From contig VXAA01003176.1 in the NCBI GenBank assembly GCA_013399115.1, forward strand, positions 619,104 through 683,103: a stretch of 64,000 nucleotides of DNA, read 5' to 3'. The notes under the pieces were generated by a model that did not search any database, had not been told where the DNA came from, and saw only the letters and a program-made list of their open reading frames with translations. Shown here one piece after another: positions 1-14,494 of this stretch; within the stretch, counting starts at the first letter, position 1; the number at the start of each line of letters is the position of its first letter. A program made the translations under genes and the position numbers. This stretch comes from Anseranas semipalmata. Its lineage: Eukaryota > Chordata > Aves > Anseriformes > Anseranatidae.

Positions 1-3000
1 TGACCCCATTAATCTAAATGTACACATTTTGTAGGTGGAAAACAAATGACAAAAACGAATGACCAACAGGCAGGACAAGTAAATAAAGGCATAGTCTCAC
101 AAACTCCTGCTGAGATTTACAGGAAAGGTATATCATGAGAGGGAGACAGCGGAAATGGGCTAAAGCGGGGCTTTTTTGCTAACATCCCATCATCAAATCC
201 AGCCACACAGCAAGCCAAAACCTACTGGTCTCTGCCTCCTCTCTCTGGCCCCGTATCTTCTCCCACAGGAAAGCATGCCCGTATGTCTGTTATATCCACG
301 CACGCGCTACCGCACCAGAAATAAGCAGGCTGGAAGGAGAACTGTAGAGGCCGCAACCCCGTGGGCGGTTATGGAGCTGAGCACCGCGCAGAGTACCTCT
401 TACTCCCAGCCGCAATAAAGAAGAGCACAGGGAAGACGCCTCCTCACACGGGCAGATGCAGCGGGGACCAGAGCACTTGAGAGCGTTTTACAGCTGCTTC
501 GTGTCTCACAAAGCGGTGTAGCTGTTTTGCCCAGCTCTAGCTGTAGTCCCACTTCTCCTGTACTCCAGTCACGATGGTCTGAGCTCAGAAGGGGAAATTT
601 AACTTTGTACTCCAGTCCTGGTGAACCCTATGGTAGCTGGGGTAATTTTCTTGTCCTAATCACATATTTTAGCTTGGCTGAACAGAGAGTACTATGTGAC
701 TACTGTCATTCCCTGCTAGACGACTGATCTGCTAGCAATTTAAACCAGCAATTTAAGTTGCCCTGGAGCAGAAAAGTGCAATTCACCGTTTTAAGATCTT
801 TGCAATAGGCTTAAATCTAACATTTAACTTTTAATGTTAGCACAGACTTGCTTGGATAAAAGCAGAATTATGTGAAGTAAAAACTGCTTGGAAGTCCGTA
901 GCAAAGGCTTTGAGACAACAATGTATTGAGCAGTAAAAGCATCAGCCCCTTTTACTTGTGCTTTGTTGTCCAGGGCTCAGTATTCACTAAAGCTGGCTGG
1001 GTATGTGTGGCAGCTGCTACCAGGTCACACAGCATAGGAATGCCTCCTCAATCCCTGATAAATTCATCTCTGCTGTATTTTGCAGCTTCTGCAATTCTCC
1101 TGGCTCTCTACGTTTAGTATGTGATGGAAAGATAAAAATAAGTTGCATCACATTTTATTATCCTCATCAGCGAGCTGGAAAAACCTACAACCATCAGGTT
1201 GATGGCATTGTGACATGCCATGGAGAGAGTATCAGATGCCACCAAGAACAGAAAAATAACAAAAGTGCCCTGATGCAATTTTCCTTGGAAACTTATATGT
1301 TAATACTCCTAAAGTGCTCAAGAGACTAGGAGTGAAAGAAGTGGAAGACTGTAAGAGAGAGAAGACATTTATAATGACTTGCAAATTATTGAGTCAGTAA
1401 ATTGCTAGACAAACACTGTAGTTTTTGCCCAGCCTACCCTGAAGCATCCCTTCTGAGCGGCACATCCTGTTGTGACCACCCACAGAGTCCTTAATATTGG
1501 CAGCTACACAAACACAGCCTGGAAATCACCACAGATACAGATGGTTTAATATCCTGCAAATGCAAAAGCAGCCACATGAATATCAATGCGCTCCACAGAA
1601 CAGGTGTGCTAAAACACTCGCTAACATCTACCAGCCCTGAGACCTTTTGCAGGGGTTACCAAAGAAATCCACAACCCAACAATGTGTACGTATCCCAGGA
1701 AGAAAGCATGCGCTGTGCTCTGCAAACCACTGGAGGGCGGTGGGACACTACGTGCCTGCTGCACAAATTCCTACCAAGAAGCCAGGGTGAACCAAGCGTC
1801 AAAGGGAACGAGCAGGATTGCTAATGTGCTCGGAAAACAAAGCCGCTCGCTGCAACACCCCTCCCAGCCCACTTCCACTTACAGCTGCTTCTGTACCATG
1901 GCATGCAGCTCAACCCGAGTTCCCGTGCTTCGCTGTCAAGAAGTCTGTAATAATCTTGAAAGTGGCAGCTGCAAAACTGTACCCCGTTCCAGATTTCTAC
2001 CTTGTGTTTTGTTTTCGTTTCTTACAGACTGTCTTGCTCAAACTTAGCAGGGAACAGTTACTGATTTCATAACCCGCTCCTGCAATTGCAAAATGTAGTC
2101 ATGAGTCTTCTGGAAGAGAGCGAGAGAGAAGATTTGAATAGCCTGCTCATACGCAAGGAACATCTAAATCATCTTGCCAACCACTTCCCCTTCCTGTAAC
2201 ATAGTCCGAGAAAATACCTGCTATTTATTTTAAAGGACCAAATTTGCCTCCCCACATGGGCCATCTAATAAAAGCTTGGTTAATCAATATGCAACAAATG
2301 AGTTTGGGTATTTTTTAATACCCTCTGAAAACGGATTGTCTGAGGATCTGAAAATCCTGCTTCAGATCCTAGAGATACCAGTACAGCCTTTCCTCATCTA
2401 CACTAGGTTCGCCGATGCACGCGTTTACAACATAAGCTGTCTCTCCAGCAGAGGCTCATGACTGAAGATACCAAATTGAAGGTGAAGTTAATGGGCAGCT
2501 TTGTCACAGAATGAATGCTTGGACTTTTAACCCCCAGGTATTCTCAGGAACCTTCTTTTTTAAAAAATGACATGTAAGGAGGCCTGACAGGGAATTCTGG
2601 AGTGGGCATGATGTTGCTAATGCTAAATACGTCTCCTGTTCTGACATTTTTCTCTGTATCCAATATTTAAGCAAAGAAATGACAATGAATGTAATGTAAA
2701 CGGCACCCCCAGCTGGAAGGATTTCCTTCTGTTCTCACTCACAGCTAAAGTCATGCAACATTTTCTGAATTCTTTCTACAATACAAAGAAAGACTTTGAG
2801 CCATCTTCTACTTGAAACAATCATACAAAATCAAGGCTAAAATTGTTTACCAGGGGCCGTTGTAGAAACTGCATTCTGCACACAAGCTCCGAATACACAC
2901 CAAAGCATATTATCTCAAAACAGGCCTGAAGGATCTAGCCAGTGCTTTCAAAAAAAGCTCCTAAGGAGCTGGAGTAGCGTCTGATGAAGTGAGCTGAGCA

Positions 3001-4796
3001 GGGAAGATATGTCAATAGTCTGAACATGCAGCTCGGAGTTATTTATTGTCTGTGGTGTGGGGAGGTGTTTTTGGTCACTTGTTGCAGTACTAATTGGCTC
3101 AGGCTCCACAGTGAACTGCTCACTGCTATCAACCTACCAGCTGGAGGACGGCAGCTGCAATGGTAGTTTGCAGGAATGGGGTTTGTGCAGTGGGTGGAGA
3201 AGGAAGAAATAACAGTAATGAAAGACAACAGGGTTCCCCACATCAGGAGAACAAAATAGCCTCATGTAGATCTGAAGTATTGACCAGAGATGAGACTTAA
3301 ATCCTTGCAATTTAAGGAAAACCATTTTGGGCCACGCTGTGCCATCTAAACAACATGTGGTTACAGCCTGTACCCGAGGGACTGCATCTTAAAGAAGGAG
3401 AAAGCACGCCTCACTGCATCCTGTTCCAAGAGGAGAGGTGCCCCTCGTGCAGTCAGGCAGCATGGACCAGGTTTGCTGCCTAAAAGAGAAGGGTCTGGGC
3501 CACGAAGCCTCCTTGCTCTTTTCCTCAGACACATCCAGAGCACATTCAAAGAGGAAGAACTGAGCAGGTTCAATAAAACACAGAAAACAGATTTGTGATT
3601 GCCTTTTGTCAAAAGATACATCACAGAGAAGAAACTCCTGTAAGGACCAGAATTAGACCCCTACCACTGAAAACAAAAATAAATAAGTAAATTCAAAAAA
3701 CCTCATGTCATATGGTGTATCATACAGCCATATCTACGCACAACCTTCCCTAGCCCTACTTAGCTCAATTAGATTAACTGCTACAAATCCTTCTCTGGCT
3801 AACCTGCCTGAAGTTTACATAAAATCTGTTTCTGCCCCTGTATGACACTAAACAAACCTGGATGGAATTCAAATTAATGTCTGTGTTGCATTTAAAACAC
3901 CTACTAAAAAAAGTTTAAACCTGAACAGTAAATGGGTGCACCTCTAAAGACAAACACACCTTAATTCACTTTTATGTGCGATAGGCATGTCTAGACTACT
4001 AAAAGAACTCCATAACAAAAAATCTCACTTTGATAAACACTTTGAGATTATCATCTGCAGAGAACTAGTAATTCAGTTCTATCAGAATCAAGATAGCACT
4101 GTATTTCTTTTTTAAATTGACAGTTAAAAGAGCCGGACATGAATGATATAATCAGTATGCACATTTCACAAACTTATGGAATCTTTAACTGTGTATGTCT
4201 TCAATTAGCAGACCCTTAAAGAGTGCAAAATAGGCGTATTAAGCAATTTGAGAAGATCATTTCTAAAATGAAGTAGCTGTTTTTGCAATCTGGAAGTACT
4301 ATTGAGAGTACTTGTCATTTACCAACTAAAAGAACTTTAGTACCTGCATCCTAATCACTCCAACATAAACTAAACGAAGAAATGCTACTTTTTGGAAATA
4401 CAGGAATTGCCAGACGTCATGTCCGTCTCATACAATGTTCTGTCTCAGACAGAGGCCAACACCAGATGCTTCAGAGAAATGTGTAGGAAACCCCATGGCA
4501 AGTAATTGCAGCATAAACTCTCCATATTGGGAGCTTCTTCCCAGCTCCTATCTGCTAGGAGTTAATTTACATCACTATATAGAATGTAAAAGTATTCTCC
4601 AAAGTGTTTACTTCCAAGATTCCTCTACGAATGCTTGAACAACAGTAACCAATTTTTTGCTCAATAAAGGTCTACATGGTCAGCCTCTGCTACTATCATA
4701 AGCTTATCTTTTACAATTGTTTCTTTTCCTCCAAAGTCACCAAGTAGTGTACGTGTTAAAATCATGGTCCAGGCCTCAAAAATATGAACTTAGACC

Positions 4797-4814
4797 AAAA
4801 AAAAAAAAAAAAAA
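4797..4814. repeat. Poly(A) tract, 18 A
   Basis: This is an uninterrupted run of 18 A. It could be a simple repeat or the tail of an old retroposed copy. The sequence just 5' of it is not recognisable as a retrocopy and I see no flanking target-site duplication. Confidence 0.9.
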
Positions 4815-7800
4815 GATCAATCTAACTACCATGCTACAAAGCACAGATCATAATTTTGCTTCAAGGCCAGTTAAGCTGAGATATCATTTTCCAACCAAAG
4901 CAGGTGGGCACGCTGCATTTTGCGGTATGCACTCTGTGGGCAGTCTAGGAACAGCTGTGACACACGGTCAGCGCTGGACTTGAGATGGAGCGTGCTGGGG
5001 TCAACGCGACCACGAGTCCTTCCTCCACTAGAGCAGCTGTAACAAGCCACCTCTCAACAGTTGGTGCCAGACTCTCTGTCTCTGAACACCCAGTAGCGTG
5101 GGCTCTCTTTGCACGTCTGAGTGTATTTTGGCAATGGATGGGGACAGAAAGCTGGGGTAGCAAGGCAGAAATAGGAAAAGGAGAGCAATTAGAGAGAAAG
5201 GTGGATAGCAACATGCTGGAGGTCAACATTCCATCACATACTATTGTATGCCTCTACACCTTCTTCAGTCTTGCCCAATTACAAGAAAATTCTCTGAATA
5301 ATGCATCTTCATTATGTTTCTTTAGGCACATAGTTATAATATATGATTGTAGCTTTGTGAAGAGTCTTTACCTGAATCACCTTCTCTTCAGCATTCATTA
5401 TACTGCTTAATTTTCTCAGTATCTAATTGTGTAGACTGCTGAGAAATATCTTGAAACATGCATTTCAAAATTAGAGCTGATGAAATAAAACCGGTGACAC
5501 CTGAAAAGCTAAATCAACAACTATGCTTTTTCTTTAGCTGTAGTTGTAAATGATATACAGAGTCTTCTCCAGAAGATACAATAGAATATTAGTTATTCCA
5601 CCTTCCACCTAGAAAATATTTTCACCTAAATGTCTTCTCTTAGTGCATGAAAATTTGCATTACTGCCTTGTACTAAACATGGTTGGCCTTTTTTGGTTGC
5701 AGATCATGTCCTTGAGTCTCATACTTGACACATTAGTAATTTAAACACTCCTTCCAACATGTAAAATTCCTTAGAGTTCTAATTTGTATCTTACAGAATA
5801 AAAACCTAAAGTCATTTACCTGCAGAATCTACTGTGTGACCTGATCTACAGAAGCATGTACTAAATCTCTACAAGCCCTTCAGCGTCATGTGTCATAGCA
5901 GGAATGGAGAGAAGTATAGCAGAAAGCAGAGGAAGGAAGGATACAAAGGTGACTTTGCATGCTAAGGAGTCTCGTGAGAAAAGGAGTAAAACTGACTGGA
6001 AACAGATAGCAGCCATATCCAAAAATCACTGAACGAAGCAGCCATTTAGGTGTGTTGGATGAACCTCAAGAACATCTCACCTGACTTTTCATTTCAGTTT
6101 CTGCCCTTCACTTAAGTAGATCAAATATACTTCTACCAATTCTTTCTTTCCTCCTCTACCACCCACTAAATGAATAGTACAAGTGGTCCTGAACAATAAG
6201 GTGGGTTTTTTTTTTTTTGCATGTTATGTCATTGTTTTCTTGCTGAAGTTGTGAGAGCAACTGACCTACACTGCAAGGAAAATGTAACTGAACTTCTGAG
6301 CTTCCTTTAACCAAATCAGTCTGAATTGTTACAAAGATGTGGCTTGCTTTAAATGCCCTGTTACACCAAAAGCCAAGTATTGTTAAATATATTTTTGTTT
6401 AACCACATCTAGACATATCTTATTTTTGCAACTATGTATACAGTATGTATTTGTCTGCTTTGCTACATCCCCAAGATTAAAAAAAGGAGCTGATGTGCTT
6501 TATTATCTATAAATATGACTTTAGCAAGAACACTGCTGATTTCCAAATGAATAGCTATAGTTACCTTCCCGGTCTTTTAGTTTTCCCACAAGATACACTC
6601 TTTTGATCCAATTAAATGAAAATGAAATAGAAAAAATTTGTGCTGAGGAAAAGCTACAGTAATTAACACAAAACTACAGCCTAGTGCTCTGGCACTCTGA
6701 GCTGAGGGAAGCTATTCATTCTGAAAGACCTCCAACAAATGCCACACATTCCAATTTTGTTGCATACAAATCGGAACAGATGAATAAAGATCTAAATTCC
6801 TGGAGGAAAAGGCTCTTCAAGTAATTTTAATAAAATGCCACAGGAATAAAATTAAATTAACAGTAAAAATCATAAGTTTAGGGAATAAACTATGACAATT
6901 ATCCCATTTGATCATAATTTTGATCAAGTACCATACGTAGCATTGCTACATTCAAGAGAATTCATTTTTTGCATGCATTCCAGCAGTAAGCAAGCATCAG
7001 CTTGTGAACTAAAACTCCATGCAGATCACTCTCACATCAACAGTTCCCACACAAAATAAATTTGATGCAAATAACCACTATAAAACTTGTATGTATTAGT
7101 TATGTGAGAGATTAATAGATACATTAATCAGATCATGAATAGCAGCCTGCTCCCATTAGAGCTGGTAAAATCCCTAGCTTAAAAATTAAACAGTTTAAAC
7201 CAGCATTTTTACAAAAGCCCATGAATAGCAATGGCTAGTTTAGGTCAACGCTTGGGCTGATTATGTTTTTTTAAATTTTATATTACTAACTATACATTTT
7301 GTGTCAGGACACTATTCCATTTACATTTTCCTTAGTTGTAAAGTCAGTATCATGGGATTCTCTTAACTATTTTCAATGCCTGAGCTAACCCGACCCTCCT
7401 CTGTTAAGAACTATTCATGAAGCCAAGCTACAAAAATGAAACACTGAAATGACTGAAATTAAAAAAGGAAAAGCAGACCCCAATTACTTAAAAAGTAACA
7501 GAGAAGCTGATGAACAACAGGAGGGGGTAGTACCCTCTACGTAAAATGGACATGAAATCTTCTGACGCAAGTTGCATCTCTAAAAAAAACTCAGACCAAA
7601 ACTGTTTATTTCAGCTTCAGAAAGCACAGAAGAATTTGTACCTCACAGAGCTCATGTTCATGGCTGTGTGCAATAGTGGATAACACCAGTAATACCTACA
7701 GCTGGACAATTTCCTGAATTGCCTTTGCTTTTGTAAATGCTACCAAGCAGCAGACGTAGCAAATTTGGTTACCAGCTGCTAATTAGAAGAGGAAACTGAT

Positions 7801-10800
7801 TTCATCGCATTTTCTGGTGTAAGATTTTTTTGTTTGCTTCTTAAAAAGATGCTGCATGTGTGTGGGTCCCAGAAAAGTGTTGCAGAAAGATGGCTTTTTG
7901 CAAGCCTAAGGGTATGTTATGATGGTTTCAAGGTACGAGGCACAAGAGGTCAGCATCTGCAGCCAGAACTCCGTGGGATCTGGAACAGCTGTGTGAGTAA
8001 AAGCTGTGTTGAATGGAAAAGAAAGAAATAAGGAGATGCAAAGCTAACCTAAATTCCACCACTACGAGAAAGGTATGATCTCTTATTCTTCTTATGGCAC
8101 AAAATGCAAGACATTACAAACTACAGCATGTTATCTATATACAGATAAATTAGCAGTAAGGCTCTAATACGCTCTCAAACATTACACATCCAGTTGTTTG
8201 AACAAAGTGGTTCTCCTCACATCCTCAAGGCATCACAACGGGATATAAATGCCATAGAATTATTTTAACCTTAAAAGCTTTAATACACACATTCTCCCCT
8301 GAGCACAAAGTTACTCACTACAATGACATGATAGCCAATAAGAAAGTAATAGCTTTGTGCCTTTGTGCATTCCGGTGAGGTATCTGACCTCACATATTCC
8401 AAGAAATGATGAGGGGCTAGCGATGTGTTGAGACAGTTTACTCTAAGAATGAAAACACTGGAGCAGGTTGCCTTGACGACACTGTGCAGATACGCCAGAA
8501 ATCAAAGGGAAATGCAGGATCTGCTGCTATGTTAAGGGCTGCAAAGTATTCGCCAAATTGGGTTAAAAGAGAGCTAATCCCACAGCAAGTCAACGTTACC
8601 TGACCTATGCAATATGAGCTCTCACTTCTTATCATGAGCCTTATTAGAAAACTGATGTAAAAGCCAGATGGTTCATACTTTGCAGCACAGGGCAATCAGA
8701 AGTAAACAACCAGCTATACAGTAAGGACTGCTCAAAGCTGCATCCTTTTCCTCGGAGGCTGCAGGTCACTGGGTCCGAGAGTCTGCTCTGGGCGGAGGGG
8801 TGGTTTCCAGCGGTGGTCAGTTTTGATTTCACAAAGACGTCGCTGCAGGCTACATCGCTTCCAGCAGCCAACACCATATTACCAAATGAGGAGCGTAAAT
8901 ACAAGTTCTCCAAGTGCAGCTAGCAGGTAACCAAAAATAAATCAGCACCACATATTTTGCCCTCACTGAATTTATCACGTGTGCCGCCAGATTTTATCAA
9001 ATAAACATTTATCCACAAAGCATCCAGTTCCCAACGAGTTCCTCCAGGCGGACATATTTCTTAAGATTTACTGTTTTTATAGGATTGCACTGAGCACATG
9101 GAAGGGAGCTGAATCTGGTTCTCTCACACATTAGCTAAGAGCTCTAACAGCTGGATTTAGAGTAACGCCGGTGAAAACTGTTTTGTGAAAAAGGCACCCT
9201 ATACGATTTTAACTCAAAGAGAGGGAGCAGAAGCAGATGTGTCCAGGCTACAGCACGAAGCATTAAGTCTAGGGGAGAAATGGGCCTTAAAGATTCACTT
9301 CAGTCCTTCCTTTTGTCCATCTCAGCTCTCAAAGCAGAATTCTCATTTTCTTCTGTTGCTTCCATACGTGATTAACCTTTTGTTAAGGAGCCTGTGGAAT
9401 TACTGATTTCTCTGCCTTAAAGTTGGGCACCACCCTGCACCACAGGATGCCTGTTGGCTCAAACCCTAAGTCCTAATTGGTTACACAGCTCCTTCTCCTC
9501 ATCTGATGGTCTTGTTGCAAACAGAATATCTTTAACCTATTCTATTAAAACAAAATACTCGCTTTTGATCCAATAGGCAAACCAGTGTTGTACCAATTCC
9601 TTGAAATCTTCCCTGAACAATCTGATTTAACCAGTCGATCACTAATCTGGGCATTGATAGAATTAAACTGTTTTTTCCTTCATATGGAGTGTGAAACTTC
9701 AGTTAGCCTGTTCTGAGTCTTCTCTGGGGAGCAGTGAACCACGTATCTACAACTGGGACTTAAACCCTTGAACCCTGTATGGGAGTCAGAGCTGGCACAG
9801 ACACTTGATCACTCATATTACAAGCTGGTAATTTATAAAATAAATGGTACCAAGCTGAGAGAGAGCACTCCTTCCTTCTTGTCTAATGACAGCAGCTGGG
9901 GACATGAGAAGTTCCATAGAGTTCAGGGCTGTAAAACCCAAAGAGATGCACTTTTTATCAGATTTAGAAGTGCTATTTATCAGCACACAAACAAATACAG
10001 AATGCAAGAGGAGTAAACATTTAGAAGATATATATACACTTTCAAAATAAACAAGATGATAAAGTTTCTTTGATTATTAGTATTTGTACACTGGCTTTTC
10101 TTCTGTTTAATTTAACAGAAACTTACCACTCCATTCTAAAGGAACACTCACGATCCTCTTTTTAAAAGGGGTAAATTCAGATACCCTCTTAATCAGAAAC
10201 ACAATAAATATTAACTGGTACATAGTGCTTCCCTAAACAAAACAAAAACAAAAAAGACTTGTTCTTTCTAAATAATGAAGAGTAACTACATGGTAACAAT
10301 GCAATATTGCTTATGCCTCACATCAATACAACACTATTTGTAAATCATTTCAAAGGTAAAACAAAATCAGGAGACAAAATAGACATATCTGACGCCACAG
10401 AATAATGTGTTGGGATAAGACATCAAAGGAAAACTTTGCATCAGATACCAGAAGTCTTAAATGGACAGCAGAATTTAAATATGAAAAGTATTTAGAAGTA
10501 TAGCAAGACACTGGAGAAATATCCGTTTGAAGATATTTCTGCACTTTAAGTGCCTTAATCCATTTCATACTCAGTATTTTGATGCAGTTCCTGCTTCTAC
10601 TATGCTTCAAATACCATGTTCAAGAGATATGAAATGCGGGTGTGACTTTATCGGGATTACATCCTTTTTAATGAAGAAGTGATTTGCTCAGGATGAAACT
10701 ATTACCTGAGAGAGCTCCGTAAGAAACTGACACAAGCTTATTGGCACTTTGTAATGCCCTGCTTGACAGATGTCATTACTTCACAAACAAGAAATTCTGC

Positions 10801-11668
10801 ACCATGCACTGCAAATGCTGATAGTCAAAGCTACAAATGAAAGTGTATTATTTATACCCATGGATAGTCATAATGGAGACCAGGAGAAATTGAACAGACA
10901 CACTAAGCAACGTTTAATATTTAATTTCTAAATTTGTATTTAGCCAAGTAATTAGACCTCTTGCAATATATGAAACACTTGCACTGCCTGTCGATCATTA
11001 CTTAAAAAGATTACTTCAATGCAAAGACTCACTAAAATGATTAACCTAAGTTTTATTTGATGTCTGATGCTTTCAGGGACCCTGTAATTAAATTACTAGT
11101 GCATACTGGCACAAAGCTATTGATTTTAATAGAGTATGTTGAATTATGTTAACCTAGTACAGTGCCCATTGTCACTTTTGGGTACTAACAGCTGTATGAC
11201 ATGATATTCAAAAATGATTTTGCTATAAAACCCTAGACTTTGATTAAAAAAATGGTTAGGAAATGTTGAGAGTGCATGAAATACTGAAGCATGAATAAAG
11301 ATGGTAATTCACCAGTTGAGTCAAAATAGTTTTGTTTTATTGTTAAATCCTGCTCTTGTGATACTGCAAAAACAGAAGTATAGGTATCTGTAATTAAATT
11401 CTGTGGTGTGTATTTTTTCCCTTCAGCAGACCAGCAGTTGAAGCGTTACAAAGGTATTATGATGAAATTCATCATAATGAAGCAACGTACAGTCAAGAAC
11501 CAAACTCCACAATCTCACATCATAAGGAAGGTAAGGATTAAAAATCAAAATTGGCTGGGAGACATGACCCTTTCACTTGTGGAATGCCACTTCAAACCCA
11601 GGTCTGATGGCCATGGAAAAGGCTTCTTCTGGAGCTGGCCAGAAATGTTCACTTTAAGGGAAATTAAT

Positions 11669-11690
11669 CCCCCCCCCCCTTTTTTTTTTT
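11669..11690. repeat. C11-T11 homopolymer pair
   Basis: Eleven C are followed directly by eleven T, forming a pure pyrimidine tract with a strand-composition switch. Such tracts are length-unstable and can adopt unusual structure. No gene signal is associated with it. Confidence 0.9.
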
Positions 11691-14313
11691 CAAATAAGAT
11701 GACTTTCTTATGGAACTGGATAGGTAGTCTCCTGTTGGAACTAAATCTGTGGTCTTTTGTCAAGGAAACAAAAATCTCTAAAGTTTACAACTAAAATCAG
11801 TATTTGGTCAGTTTTGCTGTTTCTACTCAGCACATGGCAAAGTTGACAAACTAGCTGCCACTGCCCATAATGCCTCCGCCATTAAGACCAGAAAATTCCT
11901 CATTTTCCAACCTTCTGAGATTTGGGGATTTTTAAGTCACTGCTACCAAGCTGGACTTGTGCTGGAGACTCAAGGCTCTCAAGGTGTAGTGTACACCCAA
12001 GCCTTAGCAAAATCTAATGCTCTCAAGAAAGTCTGGAAGTCCTAGAGTCACCATAGTGATTTTCAGATTCTGTAACAAGGAGACAGGATCGTGGAAAGCG
12101 TCAGGTTTATGAGCTGCCCATCACACAGCACTCTGGTCTCTGGTAACCAGTCTTCAGAAAACCAGAACTCCTTGGGAATGCCCCACAGCTGAGGTTCTGG
12201 ACTCCCAGGCTCCATAAAAGCTTGCATGAAAAAACAGCAGGAAACCTGATGGTGTTTCACTGGAACTTTACATTTTTTGCAAAATACAGAGCTTCTAACA
12301 AAACAGCATTTTAAATGATTTTTATAGAAAATGTTTTGTTGGAAAGTTACCAGGCAGCTGTGCTTACATGGCAAGTCTCTTAATGATTACTCTTTCCTCC
12401 CTTACCTTGTCTTTGCTACATCTTGCAAAATGCATGGTTTATAAAACAGCTTCTCATAAACTGGATGGTGTTTCATAAATCTGTGAAAGATGGTGATGAC
12501 AGTGTATACACTTACTACGGACGATACATTTAGTTTAATACAAGGGGGAGGATGTGGCCAGACTTTTACTGTCAGTGAGATAAGCTACAGTACTGTCTTG
12601 AGCAAAAATAAATATGTCCTCTCTGAAAAAGCAGGCTCATCTTTGCTATGTTGGAAATCAAAAACATACCTGAGAACCAATGATAAGAGATGTGGCTAAA
12701 AAGATGAATATATTGTTAATCATTCAATTAAGAAATGACAGACTTGAAGGAATGACATTACCACTCTAAATCAGTCAGTATTCCGTTAATTTCTTTCAAC
12801 AACAACAACAAAGTGGGTGGGTGGTGATGATGACACACACACAGTTAAAAGTGACTACTTCTGATATCAACAGTTATGCACATTTTTCACTCCTTTTCAT
12901 CTTGGATGCTATACATTTTATTTCCAAATTTTTAAAGACACACTATTATGTAACAATAAGGAAAAGGCTTTTGCTTAAAATAGTGATGTCTGCATATTCT
13001 CCTAGGGAAAGTCACTTTTCCAAGTGTATTTGTTAGGTGGAAGGTTAAAGCAAATTCTGTTGAAAATAGAAAAACATAAACAGGAGGAAAAAAAAGATAT
13101 GCTACAGGCAGGCGATTTTATACAATTACCTCCTTCCTGTCACATTATCTAGAATTTATCTGTTATTACTAAAAATTGAGTCAATATAATTAAGTTTTTA
13201 GTCATCAGTTTTTTATTTACATCTGTTTCAATTGCCAGTCTACCTGGCAAGATGTACCAGGCACTTGAGAACTGTGTCCTTTCCTATCACGGGCTTTGCT
13301 TGTCAAATCAGTCCCAACTCTCTCTCCAACAGTTGTTTATCATCAGGGACTCTCTGGATGAGAAATGAACAGGAATTCTATTTGCTCTCCTTTCTCTGAA
13401 GTGCTACCAGTGCAAGGCTGACAAAACAAAATGTCTTTTGCCATCAAAACACCTGTACATATGCATCTACTAGCTAGAAGCTAATAGCATCTACATGTTT
13501 TTTAAAGGGATCTCACACTGAAATTTATTTTAAATCAAAACTTGCCATGTTCTAGATTGACTCAAACTTCAAAGATGCAACAAAATCCAAAATGGATGAG
13601 AGTATTTTTAGACAAAATCTACAGGAGAAATTATTCACTCCAAAGAAAACAAAACCCACATATGTTTAACAAGCTCTTCACTTTCCCTATACTGACAACC
13701 TTTGTACCATTAAATTGATTTATCCTGGAAAACAGATGAGTGCAGATAACATACATTTGACTTTCAGGATGCAAGGTCATCCTGTAGTTTAGATTCCATT
13801 AACTTATCTTAATGTACGAGTGATTAATTTGCCCACAAGTGTAACAGTTAGAACAGATGCAGCTAAAATGATTGACTGTGTTATTTCATAATTGCCATCT
13901 CCACTTTAGTATAAACATCATTCTCAACCAGAAGTTATATGCTCAATGTAAGAATTACTGGGTGAACTGGCTTGTGTTATTCAGGAGCAAAATGGGATGA
14001 GTAAGATTTCTTTCTGGCTTAAAAACAGGCAGATCAGCCAATAACAAAAGGCAGAAGATAAAAATTCTAAACGCAAAAAATTATTATTTTTGCATTTATA
14101 TTGCATGCACGCTGAAAGGGGGTCTATTCAAAATACTCTGCTGCTGTAAATTAACTAACTTAAATGTAGAAAAAAGATCTCTGGGACTGATTTAATAACA
14201 GCAAATACAAATCCATTTTGGACAGGTAGATGTTTCTGTAAATGTGCCAGTACTTTGTGCAGCCATTCCAGCCATTTGACATTTCAGTGTAATTAAGTTC
14301 AAAAGCACCCTAC

Positions 14314-14494
14314 CTTCCGAAGAGGTTTGAGCTTGGTCTCCATTATAAAGTCGTACTTGCAGAGTTCACAACAGCGTGTGTCTGAGCTCTTAATCCACTG
14401 GTGCAGGCAGGCCTGATGAACAAAGCGTAGGGTCCCTGTGCAGCGACACGGTGTGATGAGGGGACTTTCATCATCTCCCTCACAGTGACAGATC
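14314..14494 (-). CDS. MARCHF1: MARCHF1 exon encoding the RING-CH zinc finger
   Basis: This 181-bp internal exon encodes 60 complete codons after one base that finishes a split Arg codon. It opens with [10 protein letters not shown] and closes with K-P-L-R-K. The C4HC3 RING-CH pattern is intact: C-x2-C (first Cys from the upstream exon), CRC, then H-x2-C in FVHQAC, the Trp in HQWIK, and C-x2-C in CCELC. This domain recruits the E2 enzyme and lets the membrane ligase ubiquitinate cytosolic tails of MHC class II and CD86. The wording [11 protein letters not shown] and KYDFIMETK fits MARCHF1 better than its paralogue MARCHF8. The acceptor is a pyrimidine-rich tract ending tgtcag|GATC and the donor is GGAAG|gtaggg, phase 2 in and phase 0 out. 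The membrane segments follow in exons outside the window. Confidence 0.97.

Larger units (their letters stand above)
1..14313 (-). other. MARCHF1: MARCHF1 intron downstream of the RING-CH exon (3' end outside window)
   Basis: This segment follows the splice donor of the RING-CH exon and runs off the low-coordinate edge. I looked on the minus strand for the next expected MARCHF1 exons (the two transmembrane segments and the C-terminal tail) and saw nothing resembling them, so they lie outside the window. The open frames here are short, uncorrelated and lack family signatures. Visible structure is limited to simple tracts: A18 near 4.8 kb, a C11-T11 tract near 11.67 kb, and mildly GC-richer patches around 0.2-0.5, 5.0-5.2 and 8.7-8.9 kb whose nature I cannot determine. 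I see no recognisable LINE, LTR or RNA gene. Confidence 0.85.
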